Part shown: piece after piece, positions 11,603-21,178 of the stretch
Layout: every line of letters starts with the position of its first letter
How positions within the stretch are numbered: the stretch's first letter is position 1
Source of the DNA: Batkoa obscura
Taxonomy: Eukaryota; Entomophthoromycota; Entomophthoromycetes; Entomophthorales; Batkoaceae
NCBI GenBank assembly: GCA_030770535.1
Contig: JASVEC010000002.1
Coordinates: 1,860,001 to 1,924,000 of the forward strand
Reading direction: 5' to 3'
Length of the DNA: 64,000 nucleotides
The notes under the pieces: generated by a model
Told to the model about the DNA's origin: nothing
Seen by the model: the letters and a program-made list of their open reading frames with translations, nothing else
Database searches by the model: none
Program-made: the position numbers and the translations under genes

Positions 11603-13138
11603 TTAATGCTTTGGTTTGTTGAAACTTCTTTTTGGATTATTTTCAGAAGATATTGTTCTATCGCCACTATTACTTTGATTATTTTCTGACAATATATTGA
11701 TATTATTGGTATTATTTTGATTATTTTTAGATGATATACTTATACAAATATTATTAGTTTGACTATTTTCAGGAGGTATAGCCAATTTTTTGGAATTATT
11801 CTATAGCAATATAGTATTAATAGAAAGAGACTTATTCTTAGTATCAATCAATCCACACTAATATTGACTAATAATACTAGAAAGTAAAAGAAAGTTTGTT
11901 AATTGGCAAAAGTTCAACTAAGCTACATATTATATTTTTTAACTTTTTAGCTTCTTTAGTAGAATGTTTGAATTTAAAGTTCTTAGAATTTGGATTATGA
12001 AAAATCTTGAATCTTTATTTTTTCTCTTGCAAATAATTTAACAATGTGGCTTAACTATTTGGATCTTCAATAAGTTGTGCTACTCTATTAAACAGACTTG
12101 TAACAATAGGTGGATAATCATGATTACAATTTTTGACGTTTACTCTGAATATTGTACTCCTAAGGAATCTACGACCAATGGAAATTCTATATGGATAGAA
12201 TAAATGGCTTGGATTCTTTTTATTTAACTACGGTTTTCGAAAAAACTTACATAATGAAGGTTGGTAACTGATTATGTTATATGTTTTTCATTCGTTTTTA
12301 CCTTTTATTAATAGATATCCTTTATTTATTGCCAAAAATGTGATACGGGTCACACTTTCCGTTAAATCTCCAAATTCTAGCTTATTTAAATAATCCTCAT
12401 TGGTCGTTATATGTTCACTTTGATTATTATTAATTCCAACTACTAGATTGTTATTTCTTTGCAACTGACTATTGATATATGTTGTATCGGCTTCTTGTAG
12501 GTGGTTATTAATATAAGGTGATGTTTTTTTGATTCCATTACTTTTCCATTTTTTAAGCGCTATCTGAGTGGAAGAATTCTTAATAAAATTCTTAAACAAA
12601 AAAATACATTCCCATATATTGCATTAGTTTCCTGAAATTACTTATTATTATTTGTATTATTAGCTCATGTCTGAATATTAATATCAGATGCACTGGTTTG
12701 TTGCTCATTTATAACTGATACATCTGCACTTATACTACCCTCTATTTCTTTATTTTTGTCAAGAAAAGAGGGATAGTTATGTGTACAATTATTAACTTTA
12801 ACTTTGAAAATATTTTCCTTGTTGGGTTCTACGACCAATAGAAATCAAATAAGGATAAAGTACAAAATTGCTAGTATCTATCCCGTTTTTTAAGAAACTT
12901 GATAATATTTATATTTTATTTATTTATAATTATAAACCTTATCTTTGGTTTGTTTACTTTTGGTTTTAATTAATAAAGAGTCTTCACTTAGTCCTAATAA
13001 AACGATATGGTTTATTCCATCTGCTAAACCTGTAAACTCTAAGCTATTTAAATATGCTTTGTTGATTGTTAAAGTTGGGATTAATTGTTTATTTGTTATT
13101 ACTTCCAAGTTATTGATTCCTTGTGATTGACTATCCTA
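11603..13138 (-). pseudogene. Decayed tandem relic of an unknown gene
   Basis: Two homologous units lie in tandem on the minus strand. Unit 1 (about 12760-13138) has AYLNSLEFTGLADGINHIVL and then YPYLISIGRRT. Unit 2 (about 12040-12480) has DYLNKLEFGDLTESVTRITF and then FYPYRISIGRRFLRSTIFRV followed by NVKNCNHDYPPIVTSLFNRV. The matching order of blocks shows an internal duplication of about 0.7 kb. A miniature element (12511-12618) sits between or inside the units. An Asn/Ser-rich repeat frame (SENNQSN, SENNPKRS) follows at 11603-11785. Intron-like breaks and stops interrupt the frames, and no single gene model spans the region. The protein family was not recognised. It may still be partly expressed; calling it decayed is inference. 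Confidence 0.45.
12511..12618 (-). mobile_element. Miniature element family 1, inside the decayed tandem gene
   Basis: The core TTCCATTTTTTAAGCGCTAT and end ATACATTCCCATAT match the family. It interrupts the relic at 11603-13138. Confidence 0.75.
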
Positions 13139-14269
13139 TTTTCTTCAATTATCTTGTTCATTTTACGCACTTAGTATATTATTTTCATCACTAGCATTGC
13201 TTCTATAAAATTCTTTATTATTTGATATTTTGTAGTCTTGATTTTCATTAGTAAATATTTGTAAATAAACTACAATAACTAAATTTCGTGATTAGTTCCT
13301 ATTTGTATCAAACTTCTTGTGAATTTCTACCAGCTTTTGAATAAAAAGGGCATAATTAGAGAAGCATGGTAGTAATTATATGTGTTTAGTTTAAAAGCTC
13401 AGTTCAAATTTTGTCTAATTTTGATTTTGAATAAAATCATAAATTAGACACTAAGTGCTGAAAAACAGTTGCTTTTTTCCCTAGTCTTACTGTATTAGAA
13501 TATTCTTTATCTAATATTTAATATAAAAAAATTAAATTTATGCCATATAAAGAGAAAAAAATGAAACTGAAAAAGTTTAAACTTTAATCAACTTTTACTT
13601 ATCCATATCAATTTGGTAAGTTATAAAAGATCGAATTTATATTACCAAATAAGGTAAAAATGGAGCTATATCTTTTCTTTAAATAGTCCAAATTGAATAT
13701 ACTTGCCTAGCAGCAATGAACTTAATCAAACCCCTTCTTGTTCAGCCAGGGAAGTTAAGGAAGGTCAGCACATTCATAACATAGTGGGAAGCGACTTGAG
13801 AATAATGTGTGCTATTGGGTATTATATAGTGAGGATGTTCTAGCTCTCAATTGGTTGAGCTATTTGAGTTAGCTACTGTTCTTGTTATTCTTTGTAGTTT
13901 TGAAATTTCTATAAAGTTAATATTTTAGAAATAGAAAACTATCCATTTTAATTATAGGTTTATTTAATAAAATTTTCAGTATTGCTTTAATTATTTTTTA
14001 GCATATTGACTTGTATTTTTATAAATATGTTGAGCAAATTTTAACATAATAAAGTATTAACTATGAGCTAATATTTATAGATCTATTAACTATAATTTAG
14101 ATAGTCTTACTTCTTATACTATATCAATCTAAATTTTATATCCCAGTTTCAAAGCTAAATATCTTAAACAACAATAGTTATAAAAAAACTAACAGTGAAT
14201 ATAAATAAAGCACAGAGTATAACATATCATTCTATAAAAACTTTATTACCTATACTTTTTTATCAGGTT
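13139..14269. other. Mostly non-coding, holds the 5S-like gene
   Basis: Apart from the 5S-like sequence at 13701-13821, the frames are short and stop-rich. A hairpin TAGCTCTCAATTGGTTGAGC at about 13839 follows the 5S-like unit. Confidence 0.5.
13701..13821 (+). rRNA. 5S rRNA, divergent copy
   Basis: The element has 5S spacing and landmarks. GAAGTTAAG falls at 13751, about 51 nt from the start, where 5S has its conserved (G)AAGTTAAG. CCCCTTCTTGTTCAGC precedes it, matching the loop A to C region. AGCACATT (13768 on) pairs with AATGTGTGCT near 13804, as helix IV/V does, and TAGTGGGAAGCGAC stands for the usual GGATGGGTGACC. The ends (ATAC..GCCTAGC and GCTATTGGGTAT) can pair as helix I. The departures from the consensus are large, so this may be a lineage-specific 5S gene or a pseudogene. 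It stands alone, not in an rDNA unit. Confidence 0.55.
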
Positions 14270-15237
14270 TTAAAATGTCTCATTCAAAAATTGAATAAAA
14301 AGATTAGGTATTCTTTCCAATTCAATGACGGATTTTTGTTTTTTATAGAAGGTCACAAACTCCCTCTTTTGTTTTTTCATTTCAATAATACTTAAAAATT
14401 TACCCTTTTTATTCAATGGAGTATCAACATTTGGCAAAAAAAGTACTGAATCTTTATTTTCATTTTGCATTGATAATATCTGTTGAATCAATTCAGTAAC
14501 TAATTTATCTACTTCATATAAATGATTAGTGGTGGTTATTGGTTGTATTACCGTAGCTTGAGTGGGTTTTAACGATTTTTCATGAATAATAGAATGATAG
14601 ATTTGTGAAAATATTTCTTCATAAGAATCATCCGTAGGTATAATTAAAAATAAGGGCGAGTCCCAGCGGTTAAATGCTATTGGCTCTTCATATCGATTGA
14701 TGAGTTCAGTTATTCTAAACGATAAAATAAAATGGTTTAAATTATTAAAATTATTTTAATTTAATTAAATATTTTAAATACTTACACTTGTTCACTATAT
14801 TTGTCCTCTCTGATTTCATTCCATTCCATAGCTATTTGTGGTTGTAATCCAAACTGTACCTAAAATTAAAAATAATTATCTCATTCCAATTGATTAATTA
14901 AACTTCAACTTACCACACAATGATTGGTAGCATTAGCTCTAGCCACACAATATAATTGATATCTGAATCCTTTAATATAGTTATTACTGTCCAATATTAA
15001 TATGGTGTCTTTATTAACTAATCTTTCCGCACATGCTAATAACGCTCCACGTAATTTCTTTTCTTCATATTGAGTAGCGTAACTAGACTTGAAAAAGCCA
15101 AGCTTTTCATCATTATATAATTCTACTTTATGGGTTAAGGATTCGGACTTGAGTTTGTTTTCAATATATATTTTAAGTTGGGTAGCGATAGTACTCTTCC
15201 CACTACTGGGTAATCCACATAATGTTATCAATGGCAT
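14270..15237 (-). CDS. KTI12: KTI12-like Elongator regulator (P-loop protein)
   Basis: KTI12 is a P-loop tRNA-binding protein that supports Elongator-dependent wobble uridine modification. The start MPLITLCGLPSSGKSTIATQL carries a Walker A (GLPSSGKST, residues 8-16). ELYNDEKLGFFKSSYATQ and KLRGALLACAERLVNKDTIL follow, then the Walker B-like ILDSNNYIKGFRYQLYCVAR. After two short introns come RYEEPIAFNRWDSPLFLI, the KTI12 signature, and a C-terminal helical region ending NLFIQFLNETF. The total is about 290 residues, as in yeast Kti12. PSTK is the related alternative, but the RYEEPxxxNRWDSPL block favours KTI12. Confidence 0.9.
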
Positions 15238-16708
15238 CGTGAGAGTTGTCTATTGTCTATTTTTTGGAAAATTATTTGAATGTGGTTAAATTTAAATTTG
15301 AAATTATTCGCAACTTTAAACTTTTAAGCAAGAACTCTGCAAAACTGTTCAATATCTCTAGTTTTTTAAACATGGGTTTAGCTAATGTTCAATAGTTTTA
15401 TTCATTATTTATTCTATTATAAATTTGAAGTATTTTTTACTATTAGACTATTATTTATAGAATAAAATATATAAAAAATAATATCATTGAAATACTATAT
15501 TGAGTATCCCCATAAATGACAATACTTTTATAAAACAAAATTATTGTTTACAGTATTATTTCTACTTTAGAATTATTTAATAAAGGTTCTATTAAATGGA
15601 AATTTATAAAACAAGTTATTTTTCAATAGATTTTATTACTGTTATTGTAATTGTATATTCCTACCAACTTTAACTACCAAAAATATAAGTTTATTTATGC
15701 ATAATCTCATAAACATCAAAGTTGCTATAACTGAAGCAAAGGATATAAACAAAATATTTGCTGTATTATATGATATGGGGATGTATTTTTGTATTTAAGA
15801 ATTTTACTAACAATTTTTTCACTCAGGTAGTGCTTAAAAGATGGAAAAAGTAATAAAGTTAAAAAAACATTCCCATATGTCTTTTTTAATTACTTTTATT
15901 TGTCCTTTTTATATGCACAGAAAAAGTCGGACGGTTTATTAAGGTTAGATAAGACACCCTTGTTTTGTCAAACAAACTTAATTGTTAAAATAAAAGGATA
16001 TTTAAGTCCTAGCGTTTATTAAACCTAATTATATAACATCAGCTTAATAATCTATTTTCCTATAGTATCACTAGACAATAATAAAATAAACTAACTGGTA
16101 CATATCTGCCAACGATTTCAATAGTTTATTTTCATAACTTGATATAAATCTATAGTGAAAGCTTCAAATTATAATTAACTTCGTCTAAAATATCAAAGGC
16201 TTTAAAAAAAGTTTAGATATTCTTAAAGTTAATTTAAATATAGAAAATATCAAACTATTTAAATATAGTAATACTTGGTATAAAATGGATGCTTTATTTT
16301 TAATATGCACTCATAAATATTCTATTTATTTTAAAAAAATTCTTTTGGAAATACCCTGTCGGAGATCAGAACCTCCTTAGTTGATTGTAAACGAATAGAG
16401 TGGAGTTCAATATGGAGAAACTATTTTTCTAATTTTGTTGACACTCTTGATAATTTGACAAAATTATTTTTGGAAAATTATTTGATTTAATAAATATTTT
16501 ATTCAAACAATTTATTTTATATTTTATGTACTTGATATCTAAATTAACTGTATTTAAGTAATAGCTGATACTATTTAATAAATTTTAAAGTTAAACATAA
16601 TAATATAAAAAATACAAATAATTTAAACTCAAAAGATACTTTTTTTATAAACTTATATTTTTATTAATCTTAAAAAATAAAAAAATCCTACAATGACCTT
16701 ATATATTT
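15238..16708. other. Non-coding region between KTI12 and the coiled-coil gene
   Basis: Very AT-rich, with one family 1 element (15773-15878). A faintly tRNA-like patch near 16360-16430 was not accepted. No gene was seen. Confidence 0.6.
15773..15878 (+). mobile_element. Miniature element family 1
   Basis: Starts ATATGGGGATGT, contains TTTTACTAACAATTTTTTCA and ends ACATTCCCATAT. Confidence 0.8.
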
Positions 16709-17947
16709 TTAATTCTTAAGTTTAGATTTGAGGTCTTCGATTTCCTTAACTGAATCCTTGCGGAACTTAGCATATTCAGAAGCCGTTTCAACTAATCTTT
16801 TACGGTTCTTATCATTATCTTCCAATAATTTACTATGTTGTTCGAATAACTGTTTATTCTCAGCTGTTAAAGCTTCCACTTGAGATTGAAGGTCTTCATA
16901 TTTTTGATTCTCTTGTTTAATCTCTTTGTTTTCTTCTCTTAATTTATTTACTTCAGTTTCAAGATCTTCAATTTGAAGCTTGTAATTTGAGGCTTGTCCA
17001 TTCTTTTTAGTCATATCCGCCATCTCTTCTTTTAACTTGTTATTAGAAAGACGTATACTATCTATTGTAGTCGTAAGTTCATGGATCTTATCAGTGGCAC
17101 GATCCGAGATCTCTTCCGCTTTAACCTTTTCTTCTTTAAACTTTTGTTTTTCTTGTTCAATAGTACTAATGGTTGCCTTTAACTCTTCAATTTCTTTTTG
17201 GCATTTTTCAAGTTGAGCTTGTTGTTCGCTTTGTTGTTTTTTAATACTTTCATTTTCTTCTTTAATACTTCCATTTTCAGTTTCTAGACTTTCTACTTTG
17301 GTTCTAAACTCTCCCATACTTTCTTCATGCTTTTCACGTAATTTAACCATGGTAATTTCATTCTGTGCTTTACCACTTTCAGCTTCTTGTAATTCAAGTT
17401 TAAGTTGTTCGATAGTAGCAGAATCAGTGGAAGATTGTTGACCATCGGTTTCATTTTTCTTACGCTCTTCTTCAAGTTCTTTGATAGCATCAGTTAACTT
17501 TTGTTTATATTCTTTAAGTTCTTCATCAACTTTTTGAGTATCAATACCATTAACTTGACCTTTTTTGATTTCTTGTTTCAACTGTTTGATTTCCTCTTCT
17601 AATTTATTCTTTTCTTCGACAGTGAATTGAATTACTTCTTTTTGTAAATCTTCATTATTACCGTTTAAAAACTTACTTTCTTCTTCCTTTTTTTTCATTT
17701 CTTTTTCATATTTTTCTAAGGTTGCTTTAACTTGCTCATACTCCTTCTCTATCAACTCCTTTCTCTTTAAGTTTTCCTTTAACTTTTTTAACTCTTCTTG
17801 GGCTTCTTCAGCTAAAGCTTGACGCTGAATACTTTGGGTACTTACACTATTCTTTTTAGCATAAGAGCTACTAGTTAAATAATAAACAAGGGGGGCAGTG
17901 ATGGCTGAAGCAACAGCAGCAGTGGTGATATATTTTGAATTATCCAT
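16709..17947 (-). CDS. N-terminally anchored coiled-coil protein, 412 aa
   Basis: An intronless gene. Residues about 6-27 are hydrophobic (ITTAAVASAITAPLVYYLTS), followed by a basic stretch (YAKK), so the N-terminus may anchor it in a membrane, perhaps the mitochondrial outer membrane or ER. The remaining 380 residues are almost all Glu/Lys/Gln-rich coiled coil, with a short break at GQQSSTDSAT. No family was recognised beyond generic coiled coil. The first 199 codons and about 70 bp upstream recur, apparently unchanged, at 33543-34216 on the opposite strand in a shorter gene. Function is unknown; a tether or scaffold role would be inference. Confidence 0.8.
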   Translation of the reverse strand: MDNSKYITTAAVASAITAPLVYYLTSSSYAKKNSVSTQSIQRQALAEEAQEELKKLKENLKRKELIEKEYEQVKATLEKYEKEMKKKEEESKFLNGNNEDLQKEVIQFTVEEKNKLEEEIKQLKQEIKKGQVNGIDTQKVDEELKEYKQKLTDAIKELEEERKKNETDGQQSSTDSATIEQLKLELQEAESGKAQNEITMVKLREKHEESMGEFRTKVESLETENGSIKEENESIKKQQSEQQAQLEKCQKEIEELKATISTIEQEKQKFKEEKVKAEEISDRATDKIHELTTTIDSIRLSNNKLKEEMADMTKKNGQASNYKLQIEDLETEVNKLREENKEIKQENQKYEDLQSQVEALTAENKQLFEQHSKLLEDNDKNRKRLVETASEYAKFRKDSVKEIEDLKSKLKN

Positions 17948-18200
17948 CTTTTAACTAAATGAATTAATTCAACCGTTACATGAAATTATTTTAGTTACCT
18001 CTTGATATAGATTCTACTCTATTATTCAAATTATAATCTTTGAAGAAATAATGACTAATTTTCAAACTTTTTTATCATCTATTTTTACCTATGGTTTCGA
18101 TATGATTTGTTCAATTTTAATGACGTCAAAGGGTGTAATTCCTATTGGTTCTTCGTTTTATGGGATCATTTCTATGTAATTACTCGGTCCGATTCTTAAT

Positions 18201-18305
18201 AAATGGGGATGTATTCTTTGTTTAAGGATTCTACTAACAATTTTTCCGCTCAAATAGCGTTTAAAAATGGAAAAAGTAATGAAATCAAAAAAAGCATCTC
18301 CAAAT
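18201..18305 (+). mobile_element. Miniature element family 1
   Basis: Starts AAATGGGGATGT; contains TAACAATTTTTCCGCTCAAA; the right end has drifted to GCATCTCCAAAT. Confidence 0.75.
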
Positions 18306-18488
18306 GTTGTATTTGTTAATGACCATTTTATTTATTAACTATCGTTTTTTTTGACTTTAGCAGAAAAATAACAATTTTGTAGAGTTAAATTAAAATAACA
18401 TAGTACTATTAAATATTGAAAAAATATGCAAAAAATATGCAAAGAATATACAATTTATAAAAAAACAAATATTAAAACTATAAATAGT

Positions 18489-18592
18489 ATATGGGGATGT
18501 ATTCTTTTGCTCGAGAATTTCATCAACAATTTTTCCACCCAAATAGTGCTTAAGAATGGAAAAAGTAATGAAGCCAAAAAAACATCCCCATA
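18489..18592 (+). mobile_element. Miniature element family 1
   Basis: Both ends are intact: TATATGGGGATGT and ACATCCCCATAT. Confidence 0.8.
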
Positions 18593-18747
18593 TGTATAAT
18601 AAACATATTTATTGTTAAAGAATATTATACTGTGTATTAAAAGCTTTTTTGCTTGTGGTCTTACTTTTGTGTAGAATCAACTATATATTTAGTTTTTGTA
18701 GGAGTTATTACTATTGAATATTGTATCCTTCTCCATTGGAAAAAAAG

Positions 18748-18849
18748 ATATGAGTGTTTTTTTTGGCTTCATTACTTTTTCCATTCTTAAGCACTATTTG
18801 GGTGGAAAAATTGTTAGTGAAATTCTTAAACAAAGAATACATCCCCATA
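18748..18849 (-). mobile_element. Miniature element family 1
   Basis: Reverse orientation; contains CCATTCTTAAGCACTATTTG and ends ACATCCCCATA. Confidence 0.8.
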
Positions 18850-19007
18850 CTTTTTTTTATCATGAAGTTTGAATAGCTTTAAAAAAATTAAAGTTAAAAA
18901 AGTTTATAACTTAATTTATTGATTAGATTTAAAAGTTATTAAATATAGTAGCAGCAATAAATCTATAATCATTAATTTTAATATAGCATCTGCAAGTATC
19001 CTATTAT

Positions 19008-19090
19008 ACATACAGGGGTATTTTTTTTGATTTTATCACTTTTTCCATTTTTTAAATGCTACTTGAGTGCAAAGATCATTGATTTTATTA
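19008..19090 (-). mobile_element. Miniature element family 1, partial
   Basis: Matches the first ~70 bp (CACTTTTTCCATTTTTTAAA) and then drops into unrelated sequence. Confidence 0.6.
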
Positions 19091-19161
19091 TTTTGATGAT
19101 TAATGTCCAACTTTATAATATTTGTTGGTTTTAAGTTTTTATTAGATTATGCTTAATTTAG

Positions 19162-19269
19162 TATATGGGGATGTATTTTTGTGTTTAAGAATTTTACTAG
19201 CAATTTTTCCACTCAAATAGTGTTCAAAAATGGAAAAAGTAATGAAATCAAAAAAAAACATCCCCATAT
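19162..19269 (+). mobile_element. Miniature element family 1
   Basis: Complete: ATATGGGGATGT to ACATCCCCATAT. It contains GTATTTTTGTGTTTAAG and CACTCAAATAG. Confidence 0.85.
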
Positions 19270-19628
19270 ATTATATTGCTATTAGGTTATTAAATTTTGA
19301 CATTTTGGGTTACAAATCCAAAAATGCTGGTTTTTGGTAGTTGTTAATTGTTGTTTATATTACTTCAAAAATTAAATAAAATTAAAAATTGAAATTCAAA
19401 AACTAAAAATGGAAAAAAAGTAGTAAATATTTAGAACTGAACTTTACTTCACCTGATAACCAATATTATTTTAATTGAAGAAAGACTATACTAATAAGCT
19501 TTATCTAACAAAGTTATATAAAATGATAAAACAAGTATACATGGCAAAATTTGAATACTGTTGATAATGAAAAAAGCTTAATTTCAAAGAAAATAGAAAT
19601 TTATGACAATTATTTAGATTGAGTAGTA

Positions 19629-19731
19629 GATGGAGGTGTTTTTTTGGTTTCATCACTTTTTCCATTTTTTGAGCGCTGTTTGAGTGGAAAAATAGTTAGT
19701 AAAATTGTTAAACAAAAAATACATCCTCGGG
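19629..19731 (-). mobile_element. Miniature element family 1
   Basis: Core TTCCATTTTTTGAGCGCTGT; ends ATACATCCTC. The termini have drifted. Confidence 0.75.
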
Positions 19732-19970
19732 TAATGACTCCCATAAAACATCCCACGTAACGGTTGTTGAATTTGAACTACTAATTTGATTTCAATTGTT
19801 ACAATTGGAACAATTGATAGTAAAATAGCAAAGTTCTTATTTGAACCAAAATAAGGATAAGTAAATAACGTAAAATAAATATAACGACTAACTTTATTAA
19901 TATAGTTTAAAATAAAAAAACTTTAATTCAAGATAAGGAAAAAGGATATCAAAAAAAGTAGTAATTTTTT

Positions 19971-21110
19971 TTATAAAAAATACTTTTCCCAACCATTAGT
20001 TGGTGATTTAGCTTCTGGCCATCCTAAAGGTAAAGAATTACCTTTTTTACTATAGGTTAAATATTTATCCCATTTAGTTCTATTTTGGACTTGTTAATTT
20101 GTAACTATAAATTTATTGAAATTTTACCTTGTTTTAATTAATGATGGAATATCTTTATTACTTGACTTATAGTACTCTGTACACAACGTATTGTAATCTA
20201 TTCGTTTTTTATCATTATCATCAGCCTTGATTATATCTGATTTAAGAGTGGTATCCTCCTCAGTTTCATCCTTTTTATAATTTGTTAAATTCTGGGCTTC
20301 ATTTTTAATTTTGTCAAAAAATGCGTTATCATCTTCGCTATTATTTTCAGTGTATTGCCCTAGCTTTATTAACTTTTGCTTTCTTAATCTTTTAATTTGA
20401 TTTAATTGACTTAACATCTTTTTTAACTCTGCTATTTTAGCTTGTTTCTGTTTAATCTTTCTCAGTTCAAGAGTTTGATTCCTATGTTCTTCCAGTTGCT
20501 TTGTCATCATTTAATAAAATCAAGAAAAATAAAATAATAAAATTACTTTTTTTTCAATTTCTTGTTTTTGTTTCCAATTTAATTGCCAAGCATCTATCTT
20601 TTTTTCTTTTTCGATTTGAGCTTCCTTTTCTTTTTCTTTCTTATTTTGTTTCCAACGCTTTTTATTCATTTAGATCAATACAAATAAATTAAAATTAACA
20701 CAAAGTTACCTTTTTTCTTTCCAATTTATTAATTTTGTGAAAATATTTGGTTTTAAAACTAGTAAACTCATCGGTTTTAAATTGAAACTCCTAAATCGTT
20801 AACTGAATCAAATCTTTAATTATTAAATAAATAAAAGTTTAATTACCTTTCTTAGTTGGTCTCCATTACCAAACTCAAAATTAGTACTCTTTTTTAATGT
20901 TAAATACGTTTCATATTTTCTTCTTGAAGTTAATAAATCAATCAACTTAGTTTTAAGTACTTGGAACTTATTTTCTGGTTGTGGTTTGGTTATAACAGTA
21001 ATATGATTTATTGTATCATTTTGATTTTGATTATTAACAACATTTTCATTTACACTTTTCGTTATAAAATTGAGTTGATTTTGCTTATATGGATTAAAAG
21101 TGGAATGCAT
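19971..21110 (-). CDS. PDCD7/U11-59K-like protein (candidate minor spliceosome component)
   Basis: Four or five short exons join into a protein of about 300 residues. The N-terminal part has a helix QVLKTKLIDLLTSRRKYETY; the middle is a long basic coiled coil (WKQNKKEKEKEAQIEKEKK, ELRKIKQKQAKIAELKK). The C-terminus reads TKWDKYLTYSKKGNSLPLGW followed by PEAKSPTNGWEKYFL. The pattern WDxYL...(I/L)PxGW(x)nP...W is the conserved end of PDCD7, the U11/U12 di-snRNP 59K protein. The ATG at 21110 is the first proper start; the frame upstream only offers TTG. It is divergently placed 68 bp from the condensin gene. The match rests on the C-terminal motif, so other coiled-coil proteins remain possible. 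Confidence 0.55.
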
Positions 21111-21178
21111 TTTAAACAAAGAATAAAAAAATAAGAAAATGAATTAAATTTTTATTATTTTATCATTTTGAAAAAAAA

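Larger units (their letters stand above)
17948..19970. other. Gene-free stretch with clustered miniature elements
   Basis: Holds six family 1 copies within 1.6 kb in both orientations. The first 75 bp next to the coiled-coil ATG is the promoter segment shared with 33543-33616. No open frame of note. Confidence 0.7.

Noticed and set aside
16360-16430. tRNA-like patch (GGAGGTTCTGATCTCC on the minus strand, TGATTGTAAACG on the plus strand)
   Set aside because: A T-arm-like hairpin exists, but no consistent acceptor stem and anticodon arm could be placed with it on either strand.
17293-17490. Overlapping frame within the 412-residue coiled-coil gene
   Set aside because: A shadow of the repetitive coding sequence in another frame.
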